Part shown: in pieces, positions 7,426 through 16,918 of the stretch
Layout of the letters: each line of letters opens with the position of its first letter
Numbering within the stretch: the first letter of the stretch is position 1
The notes under the pieces: model-generated
The model's database searches: none
The model's input: the letters and a program-made list of their open reading frames with translations, nothing else
What the model was told of the DNA's origin: nothing
Source of the DNA: Clostridia bacterium
Lineage (GTDB): Bacteria; Bacillota; Peptococcia; Peptococcales; BICA1-8
Direction of reading: 5' to 3'
NCBI GenBank assembly: GCA_030154225.1
Contig: JASKKI010000024.1
Location: forward strand, 1 to 33,124
Length of the DNA: 33,124 nt
Translations under genes and position numbers: made by a program

Positions 7426-8223
7426 TTATCCTTTAAAGCCTAATAAGCGCTTAAGTTTGTTTACAATACCTTCTTCATAATCTAAATTTATTAAAGGAAC
7501 TTCTGCACCAGTTAATCGTTTTGCTATATTCCGGTAGGCTTGTCCTGCTCTCGAATCCATATCAAGAACCGCCGGTTCCCCTTTGTTGGTTGATACTACA
7601 ATATATTCATCTTCAGGAACCACACCTATTAGATCAATAGCCAGGATATCTATCATATCCTCAATATTCATCATATCCCCGCGTTTTACCATATCTGGGC
7701 GAATTCTATTTATTATTAGTTTAGGCCCGGGTAAATTATTAGCCTCTAATAATCCAATAATTCTGTCAGCATCTCTTACCGCAGAAACTTCCGGTGTGGT
7801 TACTATTAATGCTTTTTCTGCCCCAGCAATTGCATTTTTAAAGCCTTGTTCAATACCTGCAGGACAATCAACTAATACAAAGTCAAATTCTTCTTTTAAA
7901 GTGCAACATAATTTCTTCATATCTTCTGCAGTTACAGCCGTTTTATCTTTGGTCTGAGCCGCCGGCAAAAGAAATAATCCATCAAAACGTTTATCTTTAA
8001 TTAATGCTTGCTTTAGGCGACAATGTCCCTGGGTAACATCTACCAGGTCATATACTATTCTATTTTCTAATCCCATAACAACATCCAAATTTCTCAAACC
8101 GATATCAGTATCTATTAATACTACCCTTTTACCTAATGCTGCTAGCCCTGTCCCTATGTTAGCTGTAGTAGTGGTTTTACCAACCCCACCTTTACCCGAT
8201 GTAATAACAACAACCTCTCCCAT
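7426..8223 (-). CDS. minD: MinD, septum site-determining ATPase
   Basis: A 265-residue deviant Walker-A ATPase that binds the membrane in its ATP form and recruits MinC to block FtsZ assembly near the poles. It has the P-loop GKGGVGKTTTT at about residues 10-20, the switch segment VLIDTDIGLRNLDVVMGLENR, VLVDCPAGIE, and a C-terminal amphipathic membrane helix (NKLKRLLGFKG). AAGGAGG lies before the ATG. It sits between minC (11 bp upstream) and minE (13 bp downstream). Confidence 0.97.
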   Translation of the reverse strand: MGEVVVITSGKGGVGKTTTTANIGTGLAALGKRVVLIDTDIGLRNLDVVMGLENRIVYDLVDVTQGHCRLKQALIKDKRFDGLFLLPAAQTKDKTAVTAEDMKKLCCTLKEEFDFVLVDCPAGIEQGFKNAIAGAEKALIVTTPEVSAVRDADRIIGLLEANNLPGPKLIINRIRPDMVKRGDMMNIEDMIDILAIDLIGVVPEDEYIVVSTNKGEPAVLDMDSRAGQAYRNIAKRLTGAEVPLINLDYEEGIVNKLKRLLGFKG

Positions 8224-8234
8224 GACTAACCTCC

Positions 8235-8888
8235 TTATTTTTGCATGTATTTTTCAATTACTACCATTTCATCTTTTATCCGTGCTATTTCTGGTTCCAA
8301 GGGAACCAGAACTTCTTCATCAGGAGCTCGTGTTATAAAATTAGCAATTCGCAATTGCGTTGGCTGTAATCTAGAGGCAAATACTACCGCCCGGGTATCC
8401 CCCTTCGCCCCTGCGTGGGCAATACCCCGTAAATTACCAATTACTAGAATATGACCAGTTGCAATCACTTCAGCTCCTGGATTTACATCCCCTAAAATTA
8501 TTATAGTACCATCGTGAAAAATGCTTTGTCCTGAGCGCAAATTCTTTCTAATTATTAAAGCAGGTCCTTGGGCTAAAAAGCGAGTATCATCTATTACAAC
8601 TTGGGGAACAGGTATATCTTTAAGGACCTCCTCTTGGTTATTAACTTCGGGAATAAATTTTTTGATACCTAATCCTAGGGAATCCAAAAGATCTCTAAGC
8701 TGCTGGGCTTGTCCAAAGTTAAATGCTACTGAACCTGAATTAATAATTACTTCTGTTTTATTTCCCAAAAATGTATCAGCGGCTTTAATTTTAGCCTCAA
8801 TTCTTGCACATAACTCATTAAAATCTAGGTTACAGTCTAAATGAACAACAACCCCTTCACGGTTACCTTTTAGAATTACTGGCTCCAT
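8235..8888 (-). CDS. minC: MinC, septum site-determining inhibitor of FtsZ
   Basis: A 217-residue division inhibitor. The N-terminal half (about 1-100) is the FtsZ-binding domain (MEPVILKGNREGVVVHLD). The C-terminal half is the right-handed beta-helix that dimerises and binds MinD, with the recognisable SGQSIFHDGTIIILGDVNPGAE and GNLRGIAHAG segments (about 120-165). The ribosome site AGGAG precedes the ATG. It is first in the minCDE operon, 160 bp after mrdA, and that gap holds a terminator for mrdA, so minCDE probably has its own promoter. Confidence 0.95.
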   Translation of the reverse strand: MEPVILKGNREGVVVHLDCNLDFNELCARIEAKIKAADTFLGNKTEVIINSGSVAFNFGQAQQLRDLLDSLGLGIKKFIPEVNNQEEVLKDIPVPQVVIDDTRFLAQGPALIIRKNLRSGQSIFHDGTIIILGDVNPGAEVIATGHILVIGNLRGIAHAGAKGDTRAVVFASRLQPTQLRIANFITRAPDEEVLVPLEPEIARIKDEMVVIEKYMQK

Positions 8889-8913
8889 CTTTCTGCTCCT
8901 CTATGTTAAAGTA

Positions 8914-8941
8914 ATTTTAGATGAGAAAATTTATTGTTAAA
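8914..8941 (-). promoter_or_regulatory. Possible sigma-A promoter of minCDE
   Basis: TTTAAC (8936-8941) and TAAAAT (8914-8919), read on the minus strand, are 16 bp apart, between the mrdA terminator and the minC start. The -35 match is weak; position is the main support. Confidence 0.3.
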
Positions 8942-8978
8942 TTCTACAAAATCAAGTATTATCCCTGCTTCAAATAAT

Positions 8979-9007
8979 AAAAAACGGGGGTTTTTTTCCC
9001 CGTTTTT
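8979..9007 (-). terminator. Terminator of mrdA
   Basis: The arms AAAAACGGGG and CCCCGTTTTT with an eight-base loop form a strong symmetric hairpin bounded by A and T runs, 40 bp after the mrdA stop. Confidence 0.85.
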
Positions 9008-9048
9008 CAATCAATTCTAGACAAATATCCATTATTTTACAGATAATT

Positions 9049-11064
9049 TCAATCTAAACTAAAAGATTCGACATAACTTGTAGAATTATTGCCCTTTTTA
9101 TCTTTTTCTTTTAAACCAAAATACTCTTCAAAAACTGCTTTAGCAATCCTACCGGCTGAACCCCCTCCGCTGTAACCAAATTCCACCACACCAGCAAAAA
9201 CAATCTCCGGGTCATCGGCGGGAGCAAAGGCTACAAATAAGCCGTCATAATATTGTTTATCACCTACCCGGTAACCAGCCTGCCCGGGTTGAGCAGTTCC
9301 TGTTTTGGCTGCAACTTTTATTTCCTTGGGAAATTTACTAAATAAGGAATAAGCTGTCCCTCCAGGTTGGGTGGTTTGGATCATAGCTTTTTTTATCACA
9401 TCAAAAGTTTTCGGGGAAATATTTGCTTTACCTATTATCTCCGGTTTAAATTCTTTTATTATTTTTCCGTCAGGACTAATTATCTTTTCAGCAACATAAG
9501 GTTTATACCTAATACCATTATTAGCAATTGTAGCTACATAGTTGGCTATCTGCAAGGGAGTATAGTTTTGTCGCCCCTGACCAATGGCAATATTAAATGT
9601 ATCAACATCATGCCAACTAGTATTCCATTTTAAATCTATTTCCCACTGAGCTTTTAATCTTTTAATTTCATTTTCCTTTTTCCATTCAAGTTTTTCTTTT
9701 TCTGTACTATCTTCTGTTTGGGCAATTAATTTGTTGTATTCTTCCTCCGCTTTTTTGATTTTTCCTTCATAACGTTTATTAACAATCATCGCCGCCCAAT
9801 CAAAATATTCTAGCCTTTTTTCAATAGTTGGTAAACCTTGTAAAGGAGATACTCCCTGGTTTTCAAAAGGCAAATCAATACCCGTCGGTTTATCCAGACC
9901 TAATTCCGAACCAATTCTAGCTATAGCATCTATACCTACCCGACGTCCCATCTCTTGAAAGTAAACATTATCAGATTTGGCGATGGCAGAATAAAAATTA
10001 ATTGGTCCCACCGGCGCAACACTTTTAATATAAGGGGGATACCAATATCTTCCGGGATTATAGATAATCTCTTCAGGGGTTACTTTACCTTCTTCCAAAG
10101 CAGCTATACCTGTTACCATTTTAAAGGTTGAACCAGGAATATACCTGCCTTGAATTGCCTTGTTTTGTACTGTAATTCTATCATCAGGCCGTGTAGACAT
10201 TGCCAGTACTTTTCCTGTCTTTACATCCAGCAAAATAGCAGCACCAGCATTAGCTTTATCTGACTTGGGGTTTTTCTGTAATTCCGCTAAAACGTTATCA
10301 AAAGCTTCATCCATAGCTTTCTGTAGATCAAAATCAATGGTTAAAATGACATTATTACCCGGTTTAGGAGAAATAGTTGTAACTTCCCTAATGGGTCGGT
10401 TTTTTACATTTACCTCAACCTGGCGAAAACCATTTTTTCCTCGTAAGTATTTATCATACTCTTTCTCAATACCTATTTTACCTATTAAATCCCCCAGTTT
10501 ATATTCTTCATAACCTTCTTTACCAAGTTCTTCATTTATTTCACTTAAGTAGCCTAAAACATGGCCTGCTAGGTTACCGTAAAGGTATTTACGCTCAGGT
10601 GCAGGTTCAATTGTCACCCCTGGTAATTCCCCTCTTCGAGTTTCGATAGCTGTAACAGTTTCGATGGAAAGGTTTCTTTTCACCACAATAGGTTCATACA
10701 AACGGTATTTATGTTCTTTAATTAAGTTATTAATATACTCAGGAGTAATTTCCGGATCATTTAAAATCTCTGCCAGTCGATTCACAACCTGATCTTGATT
10801 TTTTAAACCAAGATACGTAATAGAAACTTGAAAAGAGGGATGATCAGTAGCTATTACTACACCATCATTGGTAATAATATTACCCCTGGTAGCAGGAATA
10901 GTAATCAACCGCATCCTGTTATCCTCGGCTTTGGTACGATAGATATCTACCTCAACTAATTGCAGCCAGCCAAGACGAATAAATAATACAAAAAAAATCA
11001 GCATTACAATTCGTTTATAAATATTTATATCATTCTCCAGAGCTTTACGCCTCTTCCCATTCAT
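9049..11064 (-). CDS. mrdA: Penicillin-binding protein 2 (class B transpeptidase of the elongasome)
   Basis: A 671-residue, single-pass membrane transpeptidase that cross-links peptidoglycan during elongation with RodA. It has one transmembrane helix (about 17-36), the PBP dimer/pedestal domain beginning at PATRGNIITNDG (57-68), and the transpeptidase domain with the serine in STFK (312-315), SDN (364-366) and KTGTAQ (587-592). Between the second and third motifs lies an unusually long charged, probably coiled-coil segment (about 414-487, rich in K, E and W). It has a G-rich ribosome site before the ATG, lies 288 bp after mreD, and ends at its own terminator. Confidence 0.95.
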   Translation of the reverse strand: MNGKRRKALENDINIYKRIVMLIFFVLFIRLGWLQLVEVDIYRTKAEDNRMRLITIPATRGNIITNDGVVIATDHPSFQVSITYLGLKNQDQVVNRLAEILNDPEITPEYINNLIKEHKYRLYEPIVVKRNLSIETVTAIETRRGELPGVTIEPAPERKYLYGNLAGHVLGYLSEINEELGKEGYEEYKLGDLIGKIGIEKEYDKYLRGKNGFRQVEVNVKNRPIREVTTISPKPGNNVILTIDFDLQKAMDEAFDNVLAELQKNPKSDKANAGAAILLDVKTGKVLAMSTRPDDRITVQNKAIQGRYIPGSTFKMVTGIAALEEGKVTPEEIIYNPGRYWYPPYIKSVAPVGPINFYSAIAKSDNVYFQEMGRRVGIDAIARIGSELGLDKPTGIDLPFENQGVSPLQGLPTIEKRLEYFDWAAMIVNKRYEGKIKKAEEEYNKLIAQTEDSTEKEKLEWKKENEIKRLKAQWEIDLKWNTSWHDVDTFNIAIGQGRQNYTPLQIANYVATIANNGIRYKPYVAEKIISPDGKIIKEFKPEIIGKANISPKTFDVIKKAMIQTTQPGGTAYSLFSKFPKEIKVAAKTGTAQPGQAGYRVGDKQYYDGLFVAFAPADDPEIVFAGVVEFGYSGGGSAGRIAKAVFEEYFGLKEKDKKGNNSTSYVESFSLD

Positions 11065-11090
11065 CCGACTGACCCCCCTCTCATCAGCTT

Positions 11091-11274
11091 ACTAAATTAC
11101 TTTCGTGTAAATATATCTCGTCTGACATACTTCTAGGTGAACATTATGCATCTGACAGTATTACTGGGTCAATATTGAGCGTCTGACAATTATTTTAGCA
11201 TGCAATGCTTGTGTCAGACGCAAAAGTGTAGCTCCTTGGTATATCTGACCCAATAGTTAACCTGTAAGTAGATG
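11091..11274. repeat. Phased GTCNGAC array, copy 2 (inverted relative to copy 1)
   Basis: Sites at 11120, 11150, 11181, 11213 and 11243 are 30, 31, 32 and 30 bp apart. The sequence from 11092 to 11274 aligns closely with the reverse complement of 6919-7128, including flanking CTAAATTACTTTC, but lacks exactly one 29-bp unit and the two outermost units. It fills most of the 288-bp gap between mreD and mrdA, so the two copies bracket the minE-minD-minC-mrdA block in opposite orientation. Bases 11290-11335 hold a short CACTGG/CACTGACC-type simple repeat. No gene is seen in this gap. Confidence 0.85.
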
Positions 11275-11352
11275 CCTGCTGGGCACTGTTAACTAATCAC
11301 CAGTCACTTGTCACTGGCCACTAACCACTGACCTAATAATAAAATTAAGCTC

Positions 11353-11841
11353 TTACGCCTTAAGAATGCCTTTCGTACTGGCTTTATAAAAGCGTCCATA
11401 GATAAATGGTGCAAAGCAAGTATTGTAAATAGCCATAGGAAGAGCAATTTTCAATAAACGCCCGAAACTCAAAGGATAACCTACCATACCGGAATAAATG
11501 AAATAAATTGCACAATAAATTAAAGAACCAAAAAATAGTCCTAGAACTGGCACCAAAAAATTATCTTTATACATCCGTTTTTCCATAAAACCAACAATTA
11601 ACCCAATAGTAAATTTGCTTATTGCATTCAAACCAATATATTTGGCTAAATATATATCTTCCAAGAGTCCTAATCCTAGACCAACTAATGCACCTTGCCG
11701 CGGGCCATTAAATAAGGCAAACAATATCACTATTACTAAAACTAAATCAGGTTTAACACCTGCAATAATCAGCTCATTAAATATAGTCGATTCCAAAATA
11801 AGGCTTAAAAAACCCAAGAGGGCTAGAACAAAATACCTCAC
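11353..11841 (-). CDS. mreD: MreD, rod shape-determining membrane protein
   Basis: A 162-residue integral membrane protein with about five hydrophobic helices, part of the MreBCD-RodA-PBP2 complex that directs lateral wall growth. Typical features are the N-terminal helix followed by GVKPDLVLVIVILFALFNG, GLGLGLLEDIY and the tail FAPFIYGRFYK. The start is GTG at 11841, overlapping the mreC stop by four bases (GTGA), with GAGGGGG inside the end of mreC. Confidence 0.9.
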   Translation of the reverse strand: MRYFVLALLGFLSLILESTIFNELIIAGVKPDLVLVIVILFALFNGPRQGALVGLGLGLLEDIYLAKYIGLNAISKFTIGLIVGFMEKRMYKDNFLVPVLGLFFGSLIYCAIYFIYSGMVGYPLSFGRLLKIALPMAIYNTCFAPFIYGRFYKASTKGILKA

Positions 11842-12725
11842 TGTTCAGATGCCCCCTCTCTTTGTTCTCTAAGTTCTTCTTGAATGTTATAAGTATCACT
11901 TACTTCTAAAATAACCAGTACTTCTTCCAAACGGGAAAAATTAACAAAAGGTTCAATGGTAGCCTGTTTCATTAAACCAGATGCTTCTTCCTTTATTTCA
12001 ATTACTTTGCCAATTCTAATTCCTGGTGGAAAAAGCCCACCCAATCCGGAAGTTACTATGGTATGTCCAACCTCTATTTGGGCATCATGGGGTAAATGAA
12101 TCATAGAAAGAAAATCATCAGTATCACCTTTACCCTCTACAACACCGGGTGTTTCTCTGGTCTCCCATACCCTACCCCCTACTGCACCTTCCTGATCCAG
12201 AATTAATAAAACTTCACTTGCTCTGGAAGTGACATTAATTATTCGACCCACTAGACCCTGATGGGTAACAACAGCCATATCTTTTCTTACACCATCATTA
12301 GTACCCCTGTTGATGGTGATAGTACTATACCAATTACTGTGATCCCGGGCAATAACCTGAGCTGATAAAAATTTAAAGTTATTGGCATGAACTTGTTTAT
12401 ATTCCAGGAGATTACGCAAACGAATATTTTCTAAACCATAATCTTTTAAATGATTAATTTCCTGATTTAATTCACTTACTTTCTTTTTAAGTAAAGCGTT
12501 TTCTTTACGTAATTCTTTAATTTCTGCAAACATCCCAAAAAAGTCTTTTGCTTTTTGGATAACACCAGTAGCCCCGCTTTCTAGCGGAGCTACCATACTT
12601 TTAATAATCCTTTCTACAGGACTAAGTTTAGTGCGTTCTATACCCGTATATCTAGCCAGTCCTAACATTAGTCCCATAATACACAACACCAAAACTACAT
12701 TACGTAAAACTTTATATTTGGTCAC
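11838..12725 (-). CDS. mreC: MreC, rod shape-determining protein
   Basis: A 295-residue bitopic membrane protein that links MreB to the periplasmic-side wall enzymes and activates PBP2. It has a short cytosolic start, one membrane helix (about 8-25), a coiled coil (about 65-105, EIKELRKENALLKKKVSELNQEI split over the limit) and the double beta-barrel domain with SNWYSTITINRGTNDGV and GLVGRIINVT. The start is GTG at 12725 with GGTGGT before it. It lies 15 bp after the mreB stop and overlaps mreD. Confidence 0.95.
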   Translation of the reverse strand: MTKYKVLRNVVLVLCIMGLMLGLARYTGIERTKLSPVERIIKSMVAPLESGATGVIQKAKDFFGMFAEIKELRKENALLKKKVSELNQEINHLKDYGLENIRLRNLLEYKQVHANNFKFLSAQVIARDHSNWYSTITINRGTNDGVRKDMAVVTHQGLVGRIINVTSRASEVLLILDQEGAVGGRVWETRETPGVVEGKGDTDDFLSMIHLPHDAQIEVGHTIVTSGLGGLFPPGIRIGKVIEIKEEASGLMKQATIEPFVNFSRLEEVLVILEVSDTYNIQEELREQREGASEQ

Positions 12726-12740
12726 TTTTGACCACCATTC

Positions 12741-13781
<1,041 letters not shown>

Positions 13782-13919
13782 TTAGTACGTTCAGGGTTTT
13801 ATGCAAAGTTAATAGCCTCTCTTTAATTAGCAGCAAGTCCAGTGACAATTAACTGTTAACCGTTAGCTTAAAGTATATATTATAACTTATATGAATTTAC
13901 ATTTTATTACTATTATTAC

Positions 13920-14615
13920 CTAAATTATGCCTTTTTCCTTCATACTATAATAAATTTTATCCCCTATAATAATATGATCTAATATTTCTATACCCAATAA
14001 TTTACCTGCATCTAACAGGCGTTTTGTTACTTCAATATCTTCCCGGCTAGGTATAGGATCTCCACTGGGATGATTATGTAATAACACCAGGGCCTGAGCG
14101 CTTCGTTTAATGGCAACCTTGAAAAGTTCTCTAGGATGTACTAAAGAACTATTTAAGTTTCCAATGGAAATTGTTTCACAGCTTAATACCTGGTTTTTAG
14201 CGTTAAGAAGCATTGCTCGAAAGTGTTCCCGATCTAGAAAACGCATATCTTCCATCACTAAATTACATACATCTTCAGGGGATTTAATAATTGGCCTAAA
14301 ATCGCCCCCTTGCAGGTTAATTCTTTTTCCAATTTCGATAGCAGCTAAAATCCGGGCAGCTTTACCAAGACCAACACCATTAAAACTAGCTAATTCTTCA
14401 ACAGCGAGGTTTACAATACCTTTTAGCCCCTGGTATCTGGTTAGTATTTGGTCAGCAATATCCAATGCAGTAGCTTCTCTAGAACCGGTTGTTAATAGGA
14501 TTGCAATCAGTTCACCATCAGTTAAGGCCTGTACTCCTAACCGACAAAGTCTTTCCCTGGGTTGAAGTTCAACTGGATATTCTTTTAAGGTCAATTTATA
14601 CTTCGGCGAAGTCAT
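13920..14615 (-). CDS. radC: RadC family JAB/MPN-domain protein
   Basis: A 231-residue protein with an N-terminal helix-hairpin-helix segment (about residues 75-90, FNGVGLGKAARI) and a C-terminal JAMM-type metalloprotease-like fold with the metal motif HNHPSGD (His180, His182, Asp186). The name DNA repair protein is historical; the biochemical role is unsettled. It has GGAGG before the ATG and overlaps the end of maf by 20 bp. The order maf-radC-mreB is the same as in Bacillus. Confidence 0.95.
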   Translation of the reverse strand: MTSPKYKLTLKEYPVELQPRERLCRLGVQALTDGELIAILLTTGSREATALDIADQILTRYQGLKGIVNLAVEELASFNGVGLGKAARILAAIEIGKRINLQGGDFRPIIKSPEDVCNLVMEDMRFLDREHFRAMLLNAKNQVLSCETISIGNLNSSLVHPRELFKVAIKRSAQALVLLHNHPSGDPIPSREDIEVTKRLLDAGKLLGIEILDHIIIGDKIYYSMKEKGII

Positions 14616-15186
14616 TTAGAACCTCCATGCCAAATTTTTTTAAACCTAGAGCTAACTTATTTAAAGGTAATCCTACTACGTTGAAGTAACAACCTGTTAT
14701 TCCTTCAACTAACAAGGCTCCAAGACCTTGAATACCGTAGGCACCTGCTTTATCCATTGGCTCACCACTGGCAACATAAGAATAAATTTCTTGTTCAGTT
14801 AAGTTCCGAAATTTAACTGTAGTAATTTCAACATCGGTAAATATTCTTTGGTTAACAGCATTAACTATTGCTATTCCCGTCATTACTTGATGTGTAGAAC
14901 CTGAAAGGAAATTCAGCATAGACATTGCTTCTTCCGAAGTCAACGGTTTACCCAAAACCCTGTTTTCTTTAACAACAACAGTATCAGCCCCTATAACCAG
15001 TCCTTCGTCAATAGATTGAGCCACGTCCAGGGCTTTTTCTAGGGCTAAATTTTGAACCCAATTCTGCGGTTTTCCCATTTTAATTTTATTTTCATTTATC
15101 TTGCTTACTTGAACTGTAAAGGGAATTTTAATTTGTTTTAATAACTCATAACGCCGTGGAGAGGCTGAAGCTAATATAATTTTCAC
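14596..15186 (-). CDS. maf: Maf family nucleoside triphosphate pyrophosphatase
   Basis: A 196-residue pyrophosphatase of the Maf/YhdE family, which hydrolyses non-canonical or canonical nucleoside triphosphates to monophosphates and is linked to septum control in Bacillus. Family marks are the opening KIILASASPRR, IGADTVV with the catalytic Asp, GKPLTSEEA, SGSTHQVMTG, and DKAGAYGIQG. The start that matches the family is GTG at 15186, with AGGAGG 12 bases upstream, a rather long spacing; upstream in-frame codons encode no conserved sequence. It overlaps radC and follows the DUF4321 gene by 16 bp. Confidence 0.93.
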   Translation of the reverse strand: MKIILASASPRRYELLKQIKIPFTVQVSKINENKIKMGKPQNWVQNLALEKALDVAQSIDEGLVIGADTVVVKENRVLGKPLTSEEAMSMLNFLSGSTHQVMTGIAIVNAVNQRIFTDVEITTVKFRNLTEQEIYSYVASGEPMDKAGAYGIQGLGALLVEGITGCYFNVVGLPLNKLALGLKKFGMEVLNDFAEV

Positions 15187-15202
15187 TATGAATGGGGACC
15201 TC

Positions 15203-15454
15203 CTAGAGACGGAAATATATAAAGAGGGCAAGTAGAAAACCTACTATACTTGCTACATTTATTTTTATAATCAGACCAAAGGTAATTGTTAAAACCACCA
15301 GATTAATAGTCGTCGGTTCTAAACCGATTGGTTGAAAACATGTTTTTAATATAGGTAGATACTGTCCGAGGGTTTGTCCCAAAAGTGTTCCAATTAATCC
15401 ACCTATTACCAGTAAGATAATTAAAATCCACGGGCTTTTAAAACCATGTCTCAA
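15203..15454 (-). CDS. Small membrane protein, DUF4321-like
   Basis: An 83-residue protein with two hydrophobic helices (about 9-30 and 50-80) and a GQTLGQYLP segment between them. It looks like the DUF4321 family, small proteins often found before maf in Clostridia; this is from memory of the neighbourhood. The start is TTG at 15454, with GGAGGG six bases before it. It is first in a likely DUF4321-maf-radC transcript. Function unknown. Confidence 0.75.
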   Translation of the reverse strand: MRHGFKSPWILIILLVIGGLIGTLLGQTLGQYLPILKTCFQPIGLEPTTINLVVLTITFGLIIKINVASIVGFLLALFIYFRL

Positions 15455-15490
15455 TAAAAACCCTCCTCATTACCATTCTTCCATAAATTT

Positions 15491-15519
15491 AGTTTATCAC
15501 CCTACTAGGTGATATACAA
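15491..15519 (-). promoter_or_regulatory. Promoter with an operator-like palindrome in its spacer, before DUF4321-maf-radC
   Basis: On the minus strand TTGTAT (15514-15519) and TAAACT (15491-15496) are exactly 17 bp apart, a good sigma-A promoter. The spacer is filled by a near-palindrome (15495-15514, TATCACC on one side and GGTGATA on the other), a placement typical of repressor operators. Confidence 0.55.
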
Positions 15520-15580
15520 GGAAGAACCTTTTTGTAATTGTTGGAATAACTTAGTTCAGACTTCTTAGTTTATAATAAAA

Positions 15581-16126
15581 TCAATCCAATTTTATCCTTT
15601 CTAAGTTTTCTGTTAAGAATAGTTTGAGCCAGTCTAGAACAAGGGGATTATTTATCGGTACATCTTCCAATGTCTCTTTAATCTCTTCGGAATTAAAAGT
15701 AAATTCCTGACCGTTAATGTTATGCTTATATATTAATTTTAAACTAGGATTTACTGCTAAAATACTGATTATTGTACGCACCATATCACCCAGGGGAACT
15801 CGATCTATATGACTTATTTGGAAAGAAGCATATACTGTCGTTCCTTTACCTAATTGAGAAGATATAGTAAAATTTCCGTTACAAGCCTCTGCATTTGCTT
15901 TAAAAAGTGGTATACCTAAACCTACTTTACGGGTAGTGCGGCTGGTAAAAAAGGGGTCAATAACCTTTTTTATTTCTTCTTGAGACATCCCTTTACCGTT
16001 ATCCTTAATAATAATTTCTAAAATATCTTCTTTAATATTTTCATTGATAGATACTTCTACAATACTGGCCCCTGCCGCCAAAGAATTTTGTACTATATCT
16101 AAAACATGTAATGACAATTCCCTCAT
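15581..16126 (-). CDS. HATPase_c-domain protein (histidine kinase-like ATP-binding protein)
   Basis: A 181-residue protein made almost entirely of a GHKL ATPase domain: N-box LHVLDIVQNSLAAGAS, G1 box DNGKGM, F-box DPFFTSR, and G2-like GLGIPLFKANAEACNG. It has no histidine phosphoacceptor domain, sensor or membrane segment, so it is a stand-alone ATP-binding module. The ATG at 16126 is four bases after the PHP gene stop. It is last in the five-gene cluster. In related Clostridia, as I recall, a similar gene precedes the NuoE-like subunit of an electron-bifurcating hydrogenase; here DUF4321 follows instead. Confidence 0.85.
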   Translation of the reverse strand: MRELSLHVLDIVQNSLAAGASIVEVSINENIKEDILEIIIKDNGKGMSQEEIKKVIDPFFTSRTTRKVGLGIPLFKANAEACNGNFTISSQLGKGTTVYASFQISHIDRVPLGDMVRTIISILAVNPSLKLIYKHNINGQEFTFNSEEIKETLEDVPINNPLVLDWLKLFLTENLERIKLD

Positions 16127-16130
16127 TAAG

Positions 16131-16913
16131 TTAATCCCACTCTTCCTCAAAAATCTTATAAGGGTTATTTTCCTCTTTGTAGGTCAAATATCTCCCCTGT
16201 TCCCCTTTTAAGGCCATCTTTAATTCATTTACAGTAAATTTCTCTATGCTCCCCCACATAAAAGGTCCTGAAATTTGGTTTAACCAATGGGCGTCAGAAG
16301 ATAGCAATACGCCTAAACCTTTCTCCCTTATAAACTGGATCTGTTCCTTTTTACGTTTAAGGTGAGGGGTTAGCTCTACTCCCAATAGTCCTAATTCTTC
16401 AGGTATAAAACCTAAATTCATCCATAAACTGAAAGCTGGACGATCAATGTGAGCTGGAATAGCTAAGCCACCAATTCCATGCACATATTTTACAATATCA
16501 TCTAAAGAAATATTAGTTGCTGTTAATAGTAATCTATCATTTTCTGCAATAACATTACCTTGCCAATCTAATATTTCCTGATGTCCGAAAACTTCTTTAT
16601 TATTTTGAATTTCAGGAAGATAGTTATATACTAATTGTTGGCACATTAAAACCTGTTCCAATGTATCAAAAATACAGAGAATGTGTACATCTTCCCTGGA
16701 TTGTACCTCAATACCCGGCAAAATTTGCATATTCATTCTTTTTCCACATTCAAGGAAGGCTTCCTGATTTTCAGCACTATTATGATCAGCTATAACCAAA
16801 GCACCTAAACCTACCCTTCGGGCCTGTTCCATAATTTTAGGAGGAGTCATTTCTTGACCACCACAAGGAGATAATGCAGAATGGATATGAAGGTCCATAC
16901 CAATTAACTTCAT
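16131..16913 (-). CDS. PHP-domain metal-dependent phosphoesterase
   Basis: A 260-residue PHP-family protein predicted to hydrolyse a phosphoester at a multi-metal centre. The N-terminal motif DLHIHSALSPCGG (7-19), ADHNSAEN, the later EVQSREDVHI, IPAHIDRP and SSDAHWL supply the expected His/Asp/Glu ligands, so it looks active. The substrate is not evident. It starts five bases after the upstream DRTGG gene and ends four bases before the HATPase gene, so it is cotranscribed. Confidence 0.88.
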   Translation of the reverse strand: MKLIGMDLHIHSALSPCGGQEMTPPKIMEQARRVGLGALVIADHNSAENQEAFLECGKRMNMQILPGIEVQSREDVHILCIFDTLEQVLMCQQLVYNYLPEIQNNKEVFGHQEILDWQGNVIAENDRLLLTATNISLDDIVKYVHGIGGLAIPAHIDRPAFSLWMNLGFIPEELGLLGVELTPHLKRKKEQIQFIREKGLGVLLSSDAHWLNQISGPFMWGSIEKFTVNELKMALKGEQGRYLTYKEENNPYKIFEEEWD

Positions 16914-16918
16914 AAAAA

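Noticed and set aside
7583-7957. Plus-strand frames over minD, minC, mreB, radC, valS and others
   Set aside because: They are antisense shadows of well-supported minus-strand genes, without ribosome sites or recognisable products.
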